DNA from: Spirochaetota bacterium
GTDB lineage: Bacteria > Spirochaetota > UBA4802 > JAFGDQ01
DNA: 53,702 nucleotides
Reading direction: 5' to 3'
Assembly: GCA_016934735.1 (NCBI GenBank)
Contig: JAFGSG010000018.1
Span: 1-53,702, forward strand
Positions 26,125 to 35,574 of the stretch are shown here, one piece after another; position 1 is the first letter of the stretch; every line of letters starts with the position of its first letter. A program made the translations under genes and the position numbers. The notes below the pieces were generated by a model. It saw nothing but the letters and a program-made list of their open reading frames with translations. It was not told the origin of the DNA and did not search any database.

Positions 26125-26231
26125 TTAATTAGCCTGTAAAATAAATATTATTATAAATCAGGATGAACAATATAGCTGAGTACTAAATCATTTTTTTATG
26201 ATTAGTCAAGTGGGATTTATTTGTCTATTTT

Positions 26232-26246
26232 ATGTAATTATTACAA
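26232..26246. promoter_or_regulatory. PerR/Fur-type operator between dnaJ-like and perR-like genes
   Basis: ATGTAATTATTACAA is a near-perfect 7-1-7 palindrome, close to the Bacillus PerR box consensus TTATAATnATTATAA. The reverse complement of the box in front of rubrerythrin is identical except for the central base. It lies 110 bases upstream of the regulator start and 108 bases from the dnaJ-like start, so it could serve either gene. A TTGACA at 26291-26296 with a weak TAATAC -10 is the likely regulator promoter. Confidence 0.65.
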
Positions 26247-26356
26247 ATTGAAATTAGTTTCAAAAATTTAATCATTTGTATTTAAAAATCTTGACAATAA
26301 TAGTTGATAGTGTAATACATTATATGAGGAGATTATTTTATTTAATTAATTAAAAA

Positions 26357-26764
26357 ATGGAACAGCAGGAAATAAAGGATATTCTATCAAAGAACGGCAT
26401 AAAACCGTCAGTTCATCGCATGAAGATTCTTGATTATTTAGTAAGAATGAAAAATCATCCTACTGTTGATACCATTTTTCGGGACATTTCGGGCGATATA
26501 CCGACGCTTTCAAAGACCACAGTTTATAATACGTTGAAAACATTCCAGGACTCGGGTGTTGTACAGGCAATTACGATTGAAGACAATGAAGTCAAGTATG
26601 ACGCTATAATTGACAGGCATGCTCATTTTAAATGCAGCGAATGCGGCCGTTTATACGATATACCGATGGATACAAAAGTGCTTCACCTTAAGTCGGTCGG
26701 CGGGCATCTTGTAAAAGAAAGCCAGCTTTACTACAAGGGGATTTGCAGAGCCTGCCAAAAATAA
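26357..26764 (+). CDS. PerR/Fur-family metal-dependent repressor
   Basis: A 135-residue Fur-family regulator. The winged-helix N-terminal half contains TLSKTTVYNTLKTFQDSGVV as recognition region (residues 50-69). The C-terminal half has DRHAHFKCSECG. Cys93/Cys96 and Cys130/Cys133 should form the structural zinc site. His34, His88, His90 and a nearby Asp (82 or 105) fit the PerR regulatory site, in which iron-bound histidines are oxidised by peroxide. Context (rubrerythrin next door, shared box) favours PerR over Fur. The ATG at 26357 is the first in frame after a stop at 26351, yet no Shine-Dalgarno lies at the usual distance; GAGGAG at about 26327 is too far. Translation may be weak. Confidence 0.88.
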   Translation: MEQQEIKDILSKNGIKPSVHRMKILDYLVRMKNHPTVDTIFRDISGDIPTLSKTTVYNTLKTFQDSGVVQAITIEDNEVKYDAIIDRHAHFKCSECGRLYDIPMDTKVLHLKSVGGHLVKESQLYYKGICRACQK

Positions 26765-26820
26765 TTCCATATAATTGACAAGTTTTAAGCTATCTTTAAA
26801 ATCCGTTTTTTTATTATTTA

Positions 26821-26863
26821 TTGACAGTTTATTAAAGTTATTTTATATTTGTAATGATTACAT
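26821..26863 (+). promoter_or_regulatory. Rubrerythrin promoter with overlapping PerR-type operator
   Basis: TTGACA (26821-26826), a 17-base spacer and TATATT (26844-26849) form a strong sigma-70 promoter. The palindrome TTGTAATGATTACAT (26849-26863) starts on the last base of the -10 and covers the expected transcription start. A bound repressor would block polymerase there. A leader of about 120 bases precedes the coding region. Confidence 0.72.
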
Positions 26864-26980
26864 ATTTATTATCAGTATAAATTGATAATATGCTTGCATT
26901 ATTTATTTTTATTGTATATATAATACGATAAATTGAAAAAATAATTAATCAGCATGTTTATATTTCAACAGGAGGTTTTA

Positions 26981-27556
26981 ATGAAGAATATTAAAGGCAG
27001 CAGGACAGAAAAAAATCTATTAATAGCTTTTTCGGGGGAGTCTCAGGCAAGAAACAGATATACATACTTTGCCTCTGTGGCAAAGAAAGAAGGCTATGAG
27101 CAGATATCCGCGATTTTTTTAGATTCTGCGGATCAGGAAAAGGAACACGCAAAAAGAGAATTTAAATTTTTAGAAGGCGGCGATCTGGAAATAACAGCAG
27201 CCTTTCCTGCCGGAATTATCGGAGATACAGCGGCCAATTTAAAGGCTGCCGCAGCAGGGGAGCATTATGAATGGACAGAGATGTATCCTGATTTTGCAAA
27301 AATTGCAGAAGAAGAGGGCTTTGAAGAACTGGCCGGCATATTCAGGTCAATAGCGATTGCCGAAGAGCATCATGAAAGAAGATATCTGACTTTACTGAAT
27401 AACCTGAAAGACGGCAAGCTCTTTAATAGAGATCAGAAAGTCAAATGGAAATGCCGGAACTGCGGTTATATACACGAAGGCATGTCAGCTCCGGAGAGGT
27501 GCCCTGCATGCGATCATCCTCAGGCATATTTTCAGATATTAGCTGATAATTTTTAA
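26981..27556 (+). CDS. rbr: Rubrerythrin
   Basis: Rubrerythrin reduces hydrogen peroxide to water in anaerobes, using a di-iron centre fed by a rubredoxin-like iron. The 191-residue product has the four-helix ferritin-like domain with [25 protein letters not shown] and AEEHHERRY supplying the Glu/His iron ligands. A C-terminal rubredoxin-like domain has [10 protein letters not shown] and [11 protein letters not shown]. The ATG at 26981 has AGGAGG 5 bases upstream; an in-frame start 27 bases earlier lacks support. Its promoter overlaps a PerR-type box, and rubredoxin and flavodiiron genes are 4 kb away on the same strand. Confidence 0.96.
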   Translation: MKNIKGSRTEKNLLIAFSGESQARNRYTYFASVAKKEGYEQISAIFLDSADQEKEHAKREFKFLEGGDLEITAAFPAGIIGDTAANLKAAAAGEHYEWTEMYPDFAKIAEEEGFEELAGIFRSIAIAEEHHERRYLTLLNNLKDGKLFNRDQKVKWKCRNCGYIHEGMSAPERCPACDHPQAYFQILADNF

Positions 27557-27594
27557 TATAGTCTCTTGGGGAGAGTCAAAGAATGTATTGATAA

Positions 27595-27626
27595 AAAGAA
27601 CAAGGGGTTGAGGCCGCTTGTTCTTT
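27595..27626 (+). terminator. Probable terminator after rubrerythrin
   Basis: A 10-bp perfect stem, AAAGAACAAG (27595-27604) with CTTGTTCTTT (27617-27626), encloses a 12-base loop. It lies 39 bases past the rubrerythrin stop. The T-rich tract forms part of the stem and is not followed by a long U-run, so termination may be partial. Confidence 0.6.
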
Positions 27627-27742
27627 AAAAATTTCCATATCTTATCGTAATTGCGGAAATATTATCAGGTTTTTATTGTTATGATTTTATGTATATGAAG
27701 TAAAATAATAGCCGGGAAATAATTATTCGGGAGGGTTGTATT

Positions 27743-27949
27743 ATGGAAACTAAAAAGTTTTCGATACCTAACATATCATGCAGGCATTGTGTAATGACAA
27801 TAAAAAATGAATTAAGCGAAATAAATGGCATAACGAACGTCGAAGGAGATCCGGATTCAAAAACCATTACAGTCAAATGGGATTCCCCTGCAACTCTGGA
27901 TGCAATTAAAGAAAAATTAAAACAGATTAATTACCCGGCTTCAGAATGA
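27743..27949 (+). CDS. copZ: CopZ-like copper chaperone (HMA domain)
   Basis: A 68-residue single heavy-metal-associated domain with the ferredoxin-like pattern and a metal-binding SCRHC motif (Cys13 and Cys16). It carries Cu(I) in the cytoplasm and delivers it to a P-type ATPase. The usual GMTC is replaced by ISC, as in many CopZ proteins. GGGAGG lies 8 bases upstream. The copA gene starts 7 bases after its stop, so the two form an operon. Confidence 0.9.
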   Translation: METKKFSIPNISCRHCVMTIKNELSEINGITNVEGDPDSKTITVKWDSPATLDAIKEKLKQINYPASE

Positions 27950-27956
27950 GAAGGCG

Positions 27957-30200
27957 ATGATGGAAAATAAAGTAATAATTCCCGTTACCGGAATGACGTG
28001 CGCCAACTGCGCTATGAACATAGAGCGGGCACTTAAAAAAGTTCCCGGGATCATGGATGCCTCCGTGAATTTTGCGAGCGAACGTGTATCTGTTTCCTAT
28101 CAGCCTGAAATTGTCACAATAGACGGCATGATTGCTGCAATAGAGAAAGCCGGATACGGTGCGATTAAACCGGATGAATCTGGTGAAGATAATGAAGCAG
28201 AAAAAATCGCCCGCAAAGCGGAGATTAAAAATCAGACAAGAAAGTTTTTACTCGGTATAATATTCACATTGCCGCTTTTTATATTAAGCATGGGCAGGGA
28301 TTTCAACCTTATCGGTTACTGGAGCCATGCATCCTGGGTTAACTGGCTTTTCCTTATTTTAGCAACCCCGGTTCAATTCTATACCGGATTGGACTATTAC
28401 AAAGGCGGATTTAAAAGCATAAAAAACGGAAGCGCCAACATGGATGTGCTTGTAGCAATGGGCTCGTCCGTCGCGTATTTTTATTCCATTGCGCTTATGC
28501 TCTTTCCAATGCTCGGGCAGCATGTATATTTTGAAACATCTGCTGTAATAATCACACTTATCAAACTCGGTAAAATTCTTGAAGTGAAAACCAAAGGAAG
28601 AACCGGCGGGGCTATCAGAAAGCTTATGGGCCTTCAGCCCAGGACAGCGTATGTAATAAATAACGGTGTGGAAAAAGAGACTCCGCTTTCTGAACTTCAA
28701 AAAGACAATATTATAATTGTCAGACCCGGAGAAAAAATTCCTGTTGATGGAATTATTACAGAAGGGGAATCCGCAGTTGATGAATCCATGCTTACGGGTG
28801 AGCCTCTTCCTGTTGATAAAAAAACGGGAGATCCTGTTACAGGAGGGACAATAAACACTGACGGCGTTTTGCAGTTCAAGGCAACGAAAGTCGGCAAAGA
28901 CACTGCCCTGGCACAGATAATAAAACTGGTTGAGGAAGCCCAGGGGAGCAAAGCGCCTATTCAGTCTTTGGCTGATAAAGTATCTGCTGTGTTCGTACCT
29001 GCTGTCATTGTTCTTGCATTTATTGTATTTGCTCTTTGGTGGGCAATTGCAGGCGAATTTGTACCTGCAATGATAAGGCTTGTTTCAGTGCTTGTTATAA
29101 CATGCCCATGTGCACTGGGGCTTGCAACCCCTACCGCGATTATGGCAGGCACAGGCAGAGGCGCGGAGAGCGGCATACTCTTTAAAAACAGTGAAGCGCT
29201 TGAAACAGCATCAAAGATCGATGTAATTGTTTTTGATAAAACAGGCACGATTACCGAAGGAAGGCCAGCTGTAATCGATATAATTCCTTTAGATGAAGAT
29301 ATAAAAAGTGAAAACGAACTTTTAACTATTGCTGCATCGCTTGAAAAAGGATCGGAACATCCTTTGGGGCGGGCAATTGTTTTAGAGTCTGAGAAAAGAG
29401 GCCTGGCTTTAACCGATGTAGAAAGTTTTAAGGCTCATCGCGGTTTCGGTATACAGGCTGTGATACACGGTAAGGCTATATATGCAGGCAAACCTGCCTG
29501 GTTTAAAGATTTAGGTATAGAAATAAAAAATTATTCGGATAAAATAGAACTGCTGCAGAATCAAGGGAAAGCTGTAATCCTGATTGCTTATCAGGATAAG
29601 GCCCGAGGAATTGTCACGCTGTCCGATAAGGTTAAACCGGAATCGGCAGCTACGATTGCGGAATTACAAGATCAGAAATTGAATGTATATATGATCACCG
29701 GAGATAATTATAATTCTGCAAAAAAAATCGCCGGTGAAGTGGGAATTGACGAAGTATTAGCTGAAGTTTTGCCGGATGAAAAATCCGGCAAAGTCAGGGA
29801 TTTGCAGATGGAAGGGAAAAAGGTCGGCATGGTTGGAGACGGGATAAACGATTCGCCGGCTCTTGCGCAGGCGGATGTCGGCATTGCAATCGGATCAGGC
29901 ACCGATGTCGCTATTGAAGCAGCGGACATTGTTCTTGTCGGAAGCACGCTTAAGGGCGTGCCTAAAGCAATGGAGCTTTCAAGGGCGACAATGCGCACGA
30001 TCAGGCAGAATCTTTTCTGGGCGTTCTTTTACAACATAGCCCTCATACCGGTTGCAGCCGGCGCTCTGTATCCGTTCGAAAACGCGCCGGAGATGTTAAG
30101 GCACCTGCATCCGATGCTCGCAGCACTCGCGATGGCAGTCAGCAGCATAACTGTGGTCAGCAACAGCCTGCGGCTGAATAGAATAAAATTATTAAGATGA
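27957..30200 (+). CDS. copA: Copper-exporting P1B-type ATPase
   Basis: A 747-residue membrane pump that exports Cu(I) with ATP. Features in order: one N-terminal HMA domain (GMTCANC, Cys15 and Cys18), transmembrane segments from about residue 90, the TGEP actuator motif ([10 protein letters not shown]), the ion-binding CPC in [14 protein letters not shown], the phosphorylated Asp in [11 protein letters not shown], the P1B-specific SEHPLG, and [10 protein letters not shown]. The CPC with the C-terminal [15 protein letters not shown] segment marks the Cu(I) subgroup. Two ATG codons are adjacent (27957 and 27960); the second has better spacing from GAAGG. No CsoR or CueR regulator lies beside it. 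Confidence 0.96.
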   Translation: MMENKVIIPVTGMTCANCAMNIERALKKVPGIMDASVNFASERVSVSYQPEIVTIDGMIAAIEKAGYGAIKPDESGEDNEAEKIARKAEIKNQTRKFLLGIIFTLPLFILSMGRDFNLIGYWSHASWVNWLFLILATPVQFYTGLDYYKGGFKSIKNGSANMDVLVAMGSSVAYFYSIALMLFPMLGQHVYFETSAVIITLIKLGKILEVKTKGRTGGAIRKLMGLQPRTAYVINNGVEKETPLSELQKDNIIIVRPGEKIPVDGIITEGESAVDESMLTGEPLPVDKKTGDPVTGGTINTDGVLQFKATKVGKDTALAQIIKLVEEAQGSKAPIQSLADKVSAVFVPAVIVLAFIVFALWWAIAGEFVPAMIRLVSVLVITCPCALGLATPTAIMAGTGRGAESGILFKNSEALETASKIDVIVFDKTGTITEGRPAVIDIIPLDEDIKSENELLTIAASLEKGSEHPLGRAIVLESEKRGLALTDVESFKAHRGFGIQAVIHGKAIYAGKPAWFKDLGIEIKNYSDKIELLQNQGKAVILIAYQDKARGIVTLSDKVKPESAATIAELQDQKLNVYMITGDNYNSAKKIAGEVGIDEVLAEVLPDEKSGKVRDLQMEGKKVGMVGDGINDSPALAQADVGIAIGSGTDVAIEAADIVLVGSTLKGVPKAMELSRATMRTIRQNLFWAFFYNIALIPVAAGALYPFENAPEMLRHLHPMLAALAMAVSSITVVSNSLRLNRIKLLR

Positions 30201-30256
30201 GACCAATAACTGTACGATTGTATAGTTCCGTAATAAAAGAAAAATTGAACTGAATT

Positions 30257-31225
30257 ATGTTAATATTAGGATTAAATGGAAGCCCGAGGAAGAACGGGAA
30301 TACAAGTATTCTTCTTTCAGAATTTATGGAAGAAGCTGAAAAGCTTGGCGCGGTGACACGTACGATTATTGCAGATAAAAAAAATATTTTACCGTGCAAA
30401 GAATATAAGACATGCGAGTCAAAAGGTTTTTGTCCCATAGATGACGATATGGAGAATGAAATTTATTCGCTTTTATGGGATGCTGACCTGATCGTCATTG
30501 CGACTCCTGTCTTTTTTTACAGTGTACCTGCGCAATTAAAGGCGCTCATCGACCGTTCACAGACAATGTGGGCGCGTAAATACCGTTTAAAGCTAGAAGA
30601 TCCTGGAAGAAAATGGAGAAGTGGTTTTCTTCTTGCGCTCGGGGCTACAAAGGGCGCGAATCTTTTCGAGGGCCTGAATCTGACTGTGAAATATTTTTTC
30701 GATGCTGTTGGAGCAAATTTCAAAGAAAGCCTGGCATACCGCAGAATAGAAGAAAAGGGCGATATTGCAAAACATCCCACTGCATTTAAAGATGCAAGGG
30801 AAAAGGCGCACGATCTTATCGGCCCCTACCTAAACAGAAAAAGAGTGCTGTTTGTGTGCAGGGGCAACGCGTGCCGCAGTCAGATGTCGCAGGCGTTTGC
30901 GCAATTTTATGCCGGGGACAGGATCGAAGCGCAGAGCGCAGGCGACAGCCCGGCGGAAAGCGTAAGCCATGTTATGATGCAGGCAATGGCGGAGAAGGGA
31001 ATTGATTTGGCATTCCGGAAACCAAGATCTGTACAGGAAGTCGTTAAGTCAAATGCCCCGCATATAATAGTGACAATGGGCTGTGAAGTTTCATGCCCTG
31101 TAATACCGGGTGCAAAAGTCATAAATTGGGATCTGCCTGATCCTGTCGGTAAACCGGTAGAATTTATGCGGGAATTAAGAGACGATATTAAAAAAAAAGT
31201 CATCGAGCTTGTTAGTAAATTATAA
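30257..31225 (+). CDS. Fusion: NAD(P)H-dependent FMN reductase - thioredoxin-type arsenate reductase
   Basis: A 322-residue protein in two parts. Residues 1-190 are a flavodoxin-like NADPH-dependent FMN reductase / iron-sulfur flavoprotein, with LGLNGSPRKNGNTSILL, CKEYKTCESKGFCPIDDDM and TPVFFYSVPAQLKALIDR. Residues about 194-322 are a low-molecular-weight-phosphatase-fold arsenate reductase. That part has the P-loop CRGNACRS, and MGCEVSCP supplies the two resolving cysteines. NWDLPDPVGK resembles the usual WGFDDPAGK region. It may reduce arsenate to arsenite with electrons supplied through the attached flavin domain. That coupling is inference from the fusion. It follows copA by 56 bases, within a metal-resistance stretch. 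Confidence 0.86.
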   Translation: MLILGLNGSPRKNGNTSILLSEFMEEAEKLGAVTRTIIADKKNILPCKEYKTCESKGFCPIDDDMENEIYSLLWDADLIVIATPVFFYSVPAQLKALIDRSQTMWARKYRLKLEDPGRKWRSGFLLALGATKGANLFEGLNLTVKYFFDAVGANFKESLAYRRIEEKGDIAKHPTAFKDAREKAHDLIGPYLNRKRVLFVCRGNACRSQMSQAFAQFYAGDRIEAQSAGDSPAESVSHVMMQAMAEKGIDLAFRKPRSVQEVVKSNAPHIIVTMGCEVSCPVIPGAKVINWDLPDPVGKPVEFMRELRDDIKKKVIELVSKL

Positions 31226-31291
31226 AAATTAAAAAATGATTTGCATTATCAAAAAAATTATAGCATAAAATAATTCGGGTTTTATTAATAT

Positions 31292-31306
31292 TTATAATAA
31301 TTACTA
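31292..31306. promoter_or_regulatory. Possible weaker PerR-type box before rubredoxin
   Basis: TTATAATAATTACTA matches the PerR consensus TTATAATnATTATAA at all but two positions, both in the right half. It contains a perfect TATAAT (31293-31298) and lies just upstream of the ribosome site of the rubredoxin gene. The -35 is poor and the region is A/T-rich, so chance is possible. Confidence 0.35.
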
Positions 31307-31320
31307 AAAGGAGAAACACA

Positions 31321-31479
31321 ATGAATAAATACAAATGCATCGTTTGTGGTTATATTTATGATCCGGCGACGGGAGATCCGGATAACGGAATAAAATCCGG
31401 AACAAAGTTTGAAGATCTGCCTGCTGACTGGGTATGCCCTGTTTGCGGTGCGTCGAAAGATGAATTTGAAAAGATATAA
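31321..31479 (+). CDS. rd: Rubredoxin
   Basis: A 52-residue one-iron electron carrier, complete from ATG to TAA. It has the classical pair [20 protein letters not shown] and [13 protein letters not shown], with four cysteines (6, 9, 39 and 42) binding Fe(SCys)4. AAGGAG lies upstream at about 8 bases. It lies 21 bases upstream of the flavodiiron protein gene, its usual electron acceptor, so rubredoxin-to-flavodiiron transfer in one operon is very likely. Confidence 0.96.
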   Translation: MNKYKCIVCGYIYDPATGDPDNGIKSGTKFEDLPADWVCPVCGASKDEFEKI

Positions 31480-31500
31480 TATCTTCAAGAGGTAGTATAT

Positions 31501-32694
31501 ATGAAACCAATAGAATTGGCTTCCGGTATATATTCTGTCGGAGCTGTCGACTGGAATGCGCGCGACTTCCATGGATACTCGATATGGAACGGAACAACAT
31601 ACAATGCCTATCTGATTATTGATGAACAAATAACTCTTATCGATACAGTAAAAAAAGAGTTTGTTCATGAACTAATTACAAATATAAGCCGAATCATAGA
31701 TCCGAAAAAAATTGATCAGGTGATCAGCAATCATACTGAAATGGATCATTCGGGCGGCCTGTTTGAAGTTATGTCCTTTATCGGGAAAGATAAGCCTGTT
31801 TATTGCTCAGAAAAGGGACTTGAAAATTTAAGCAGGCATTTTTATCAAAAATTAAATTTAAAATCCATTAAAGATAAGGATTCGCTGAAGATCGGCAAAA
31901 GGACGCTCACATTTCTCGAAACAAGGATGCTTCACTGGCCTGACAGTATGTTCACTTATGTAAATGAAGATAAAATATTATTTTCGAGTGACGCATTCGG
32001 TGAGCATTATGCCGGTCCGGAAAGATTCGATGATGAAATTAAAGACGAAAAAATATTGCCTCACGCAAAAAAATATTATGCGAATATTCTTTTGCCGTAT
32101 TCTCCTTTAATTAAAAAGCTTATCGAAAGGGTCACTGCGCTTGGTTTGCAAATAAATATGATCTGCCCTGATCACGGCATAATCTGGCGCGCAAATCCGT
32201 TAAAGATAATTTCAGCATATGCAGAATGGTGCGAACAGAAGCCTTCGAAAAAGGCTGTTGTTGTTTACGATACAATGTGGCATAGCACTGCCAAAATGGC
32301 AGAAGCTATTGTAGCCGGTCTCCAAAATGCAGGAATTTATGCATTGCCTATGAATTTAAGAACCAGCGACAGAAGCGATACAATAGCAGAAGTCTTTGAT
32401 GCGGGTGCAGTTATTGTAGGCTCGCCAACACTCAATAACGGACTTTTCCCTACTGTAAGCGATTTTCTAACGTATATGAAAGGATTAAAGCCAAAAAATA
32501 AGATAGGAGCTGCATTCGGTTCTTACGGATGGAGCGGTGAGTCGATTAAATTGATTCATCGCGAACTCGAAGAGATGAAGTTTAATATGATGGATGCGGA
32601 TGTGAGCATTAAATTCGTTCCTGATGAAAATGATATCAAAGCCTGTTTCGACTTTGGAGAAAAAATCGGAAAAAAATTATTCGTATCGTTTTAA
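31501..32694 (+). CDS. fprA: Flavodiiron protein (A-type flavoprotein, O2/NO reductase)
   Basis: A 397-residue cytoplasmic enzyme that reduces O2 to water and/or NO to N2O. The N-terminal metallo-beta-lactamase-fold domain carries the di-iron ligands HTEMDH (His78, Glu80, Asp82, His83), then His145 (MLHWPD), Asp164 and the His in CPDHGIIWR. The C-terminal flavodoxin domain (about 250-397) binds FMN through VVVYDTMWHSTAKMAEAI. No rubredoxin or flavin-reductase domain is attached; the separate rubredoxin gene just upstream supplies that role. Confidence 0.95.
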   Translation: MKPIELASGIYSVGAVDWNARDFHGYSIWNGTTYNAYLIIDEQITLIDTVKKEFVHELITNISRIIDPKKIDQVISNHTEMDHSGGLFEVMSFIGKDKPVYCSEKGLENLSRHFYQKLNLKSIKDKDSLKIGKRTLTFLETRMLHWPDSMFTYVNEDKILFSSDAFGEHYAGPERFDDEIKDEKILPHAKKYYANILLPYSPLIKKLIERVTALGLQINMICPDHGIIWRANPLKIISAYAEWCEQKPSKKAVVVYDTMWHSTAKMAEAIVAGLQNAGIYALPMNLRTSDRSDTIAEVFDAGAVIVGSPTLNNGLFPTVSDFLTYMKGLKPKNKIGAAFGSYGWSGESIKLIHRELEEMKFNMMDADVSIKFVPDENDIKACFDFGEKIGKKLFVSF

Positions 32695-32751
32695 TTTTAA
32701 TTTTTCCCAATAGTAATTTTTTAAGTTTGTTTTATAGTTTATTCAGTATTT

Positions 32752-32772
32752 GCCCGTACCTGTCAGGCGGGC
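32752..32772. repeat. GC-rich imperfect inverted repeat
   Basis: GCCCG (32752-32756) pairs with CGGGC (32768-32772) around TACCTGTCAGG, which contains a further short inversion. It lies in the A/T-rich gap before the desulforedoxin-like gene. It resembles the hairpin at 22418 in composition and extragenic position, suggesting a dispersed palindromic repeat family. Confidence 0.45.
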
Positions 32773-32798
32773 TGGATTGCCAAAAAGGAGTATTATTA

Positions 32799-32987
32799 AT
32801 GAAAGGAAAAGTAAGTTACGAATGCAAAAAATGCGGTGCGCTTTTCAACAGAGATGATGACTCAGAAGTACCTGTATGCTGCGGAATCCGGGCTGAAAGA
32901 CTTCCTGAGTGCACATCTACGGATACTGCCGAACATGCCAGAGCGAATGATAATGGCGAACCCTGCAATGACGGCAGAGCCGGCTAA
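32799..32987 (+). CDS. Small desulforedoxin-like metal-binding protein
   Basis: A 62-residue protein. Its first half has the desulforedoxin pattern CxxC followed, 14 residues later, by Cys-Cys-Gly (YECKKCGALF ... VPVCCG), expected to bind one iron in a distorted Cys4 site; zinc cannot be excluded. The second half is polar with one more pair of cysteines. The ATG at 32799 has AAGGAG 8 bases upstream. An in-frame start 72 bases earlier would run through a GC-rich repeat and was rejected. It sits just after the flavodiiron gene, which suggests an electron-carrier or superoxide-defence role. Confidence 0.7.
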   Translation: MKGKVSYECKKCGALFNRDDDSEVPVCCGIRAERLPECTSTDTAEHARANDNGEPCNDGRAG

Positions 32988-33075
32988 TAATAATATAAAA
33001 TATTATTGAAATTATCGCAACGAAAGCTTATCTGGATAGAAAACATTAACTGAAACTAATTAAGGAGATAATTTC

Positions 33076-33894
33076 ATGAAAATATTTATCGACAGCGCTG
33101 ATCTTGACGAGATAAATCAGGCGTATGGCTGGGGTGTAGCTGACGGAATCACTACAAATCCTTCGCTATTAAAGAAAGCGGTTGATAAGCGGATCGCATC
33201 GGGCAATAAGCTTGATCTTGAAACGTATATCAAAGACATTTTAAAAACAGCTAAGAACACTCCGGTCAGTCTTGAAGTCACGGAGATAACAGCCGGGAGA
33301 ATGATAGAGCAGGGGAAAAAGATTTTTGATATGTTCAATCCGGTCGCAAATAATGTTAATATTAAAATACCCGTAAATCCTGCATTTAAAAACGAAGATG
33401 AAACGCATTTCGACGGCATAGAGGCTGTCAGAAAGCTGTCTGCTGAGGGAATACCGGTGAACTGCACTCTTGTTTTTACTCCGGAGCAGGCGCTTCTCGC
33501 AGCAAAGGCAGGGGCAAAGTATATTAGTCCGTTTGCCGGGCGCGTTGATGACTATCTTAGAAAGAGTTGTGGTATGAAGTTCGACAAGTCGGATTATTAC
33601 CCTGCAGCCGGTACCGAAAAAAGCGGAAAGGTCATCGAAGATAACGGTATTGTTTCCGGTATCGATCTAGTCAGCCAGTGCGTTGAGATTATTGAGCAAT
33701 ACGGCTTTGAGTCCGAGATCATTGCTGCGTCATTAAGGAATCCGCGTCAGTCAAGGGAGGCGGCCCTTGCGGGCGCGCATATTGCGACTCTGCCTCTGCA
33801 GGTAATTAAGGATATGCTTAAGCATCATAAGACATACGAAGGCATGAAAGCTTTCACAGCGGATATTGTTAAGGAATATGTTGAATTGAAATAA
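33076..33894 (+). CDS. tal: Transaldolase (TalC/fructose-6-phosphate aldolase family)
   Basis: A class I aldolase-fold enzyme that moves dihydroxyacetone units between sugar phosphates in the non-oxidative pentose phosphate pathway. It begins [16 protein letters not shown] and [13 protein letters not shown], typical of the small TalC type. NVNIKIPVN carries the Schiff-base lysine, and [15 protein letters not shown] follows. At 272 residues it is about 50 longer than the usual 215-220, with insertions around residues 35-55 and 160-190. GGAG precedes the ATG. It is followed 20 bases later by pgi, which uses the same hexose phosphate pool. Confidence 0.93.
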   Translation: MKIFIDSADLDEINQAYGWGVADGITTNPSLLKKAVDKRIASGNKLDLETYIKDILKTAKNTPVSLEVTEITAGRMIEQGKKIFDMFNPVANNVNIKIPVNPAFKNEDETHFDGIEAVRKLSAEGIPVNCTLVFTPEQALLAAKAGAKYISPFAGRVDDYLRKSCGMKFDKSDYYPAAGTEKSGKVIEDNGIVSGIDLVSQCVEIIEQYGFESEIIAASLRNPRQSREAALAGAHIATLPLQVIKDMLKHHKTYEGMKAFTADIVKEYVELK

Positions 33895-33914
33895 CGTTTT
33901 TTTATAAGGCAGCT

Positions 33915-35570
33915 ATGCTTGAAAAAATAAATCCTACAAAAACCGGCGCTTGGAAGGAACTTGCTAAGCATTACAGTGATATAAAAACAATACAAATAAA
34001 AGATTTATTCACTAAGGATAAACGGAGATTCGAGTATTTTTCCATTCGATTCGGCGATATTTTATTGGATTATTCAAAAAATATTGTTGATAAAAGAACA
34101 ATCAGACTTCTGCTCAAGCTTGCAAAGGAGATAAAACTTAAAAGCTCAATTGAAAAAATGTTTGCAGGCGAAAGGATAAACGAGACTGAGAACAGGGCAG
34201 TGCTTCATGTTGCTCTGCGAAACAGATCGGGCAAACCGGTTTTCTGCGAAGGCAATGATGTAATGCCGGATGTACACAGAGTACTTCACAGGATGGAGGT
34301 GTTTTCCGATAAGATATTCTCAAAACAATGGAAGGGCTACACCGGAAAAGCAATTGCTGATATTGTGAATATAGGCATAGGCGGATCGGACTTAGGCCCG
34401 GTCATGGTGACTGAAGCTCTGAAACCATATAAGCATCCGGATCTAAAAGTTCACTTTGTCTCCAATGTTGACGCGAGTCATATAACAGAGACATTAAAGA
34501 AGCTTGATCCGGAAACATCGCTTTTTATGATTGCCTCAAAAACTTTCACAACTCAGGAAACAATGAGGAATGCGCACACTGCAAGGAACTGGTTCCTCGA
34601 AAAAACACAAAATGTAGGTGATATAAAAAAACATTTTATCGCGATATCAACAAACATAAAAGGAGTTGAGAATTTTGGGATTGATCCTGAGAACATGTTC
34701 GAATTCTGGGACTGGGTAGGAGGCAGGTATTCTCTGTGGTCGGCGATAGGGATTTCAATTGCATGTACTATTGGTTATAAGAATTTTATTGAGCTATTGG
34801 AAGGCGCGCATGCTATGGACATGCATTTTAAGGATGCGCCGTTTGAAAAGAATATCCCTGTTATTCTCGCGCTGCTCGGGATATGGTATAATAATTTTTT
34901 CGGTGCCGACACACAGGCGATACTTCCGTATAATCAGTATATGCACAGATTTACTGCGTATCTGCAACAGGCGGACATGGAAAGCAACGGCAAAAGCGTA
35001 GATCGGGCGGGCAAGGTTGTCCGGTATCAGACAGGCCCGGTTATCTGGGGTGAACCGGGGACAAACGGGCAGCATGCGTTTTATCAGCTCATTCATCAGG
35101 GCACAAAACTTATTCCATGCGATTTTCTTGCTCCAGCGCAGACTCATAATCCGATAGGGGATCATCATGATATCCTGCTTTCGAATTTTTTTGCGCAGAC
35201 TGAAGCTCTTATGAACGGTAAAACGGAGAAGGAAGTCATTGCGGAATTAAACGCAAAGGGTCTGAACGAAGGTCAGATTAGAAATATTATGCCTTCCAAG
35301 TTGTTTAAAGGAAATAAACCCACTAATTCAATTTTATTCAAAAAGCTGACTCCTGGAACTCTGGGGAGCCTGATTGCTATGTATGAACATAAAATATTTG
35401 TTCAGGGAATTATCTGGAATATTTATAGTTTTGATCAGTGGGGTGTTGAACTCGGGAAACAACTTGCAAAAACAATTCTGCCCGAACTGAACGGTTACAG
35501 CGAAGTTTCCGGGCATGATTCTTCAACAAACGGGCTGATTAATGCATATAAGAAGATGAAGGTGAATTAA
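33915..35570 (+). CDS. pgi: Glucose-6-phosphate isomerase
   Basis: Interconverts glucose 6-phosphate and fructose 6-phosphate. The 551-residue product is the long proteobacterial/eukaryotic type. Signatures are [33 protein letters not shown]-like [21 protein letters not shown] and the C-terminal [13 protein letters not shown]. The catalytic Glu is in [18 protein letters not shown] and the catalytic Lys is in the GVELGK region. It is co-directional with transaldolase, thioesterase and an unknown gene, with gaps of 4-20 bases, suggesting one transcript. Confidence 0.96.
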   Translation: MLEKINPTKTGAWKELAKHYSDIKTIQIKDLFTKDKRRFEYFSIRFGDILLDYSKNIVDKRTIRLLLKLAKEIKLKSSIEKMFAGERINETENRAVLHVALRNRSGKPVFCEGNDVMPDVHRVLHRMEVFSDKIFSKQWKGYTGKAIADIVNIGIGGSDLGPVMVTEALKPYKHPDLKVHFVSNVDASHITETLKKLDPETSLFMIASKTFTTQETMRNAHTARNWFLEKTQNVGDIKKHFIAISTNIKGVENFGIDPENMFEFWDWVGGRYSLWSAIGISIACTIGYKNFIELLEGAHAMDMHFKDAPFEKNIPVILALLGIWYNNFFGADTQAILPYNQYMHRFTAYLQQADMESNGKSVDRAGKVVRYQTGPVIWGEPGTNGQHAFYQLIHQGTKLIPCDFLAPAQTHNPIGDHHDILLSNFFAQTEALMNGKTEKEVIAELNAKGLNEGQIRNIMPSKLFKGNKPTNSILFKKLTPGTLGSLIAMYEHKIFVQGIIWNIYSFDQWGVELGKQLAKTILPELNGYSEVSGHDSSTNGLINAYKKMKVN

Positions 35571-35574
35571 AATA

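Noticed and set aside
32727-32798. Longer N-terminus of the desulforedoxin-like protein
   Set aside because: It would translate through a GC-rich repeat with no ribosome site; the ATG at 32799 has AAGGAG at 8 bases.
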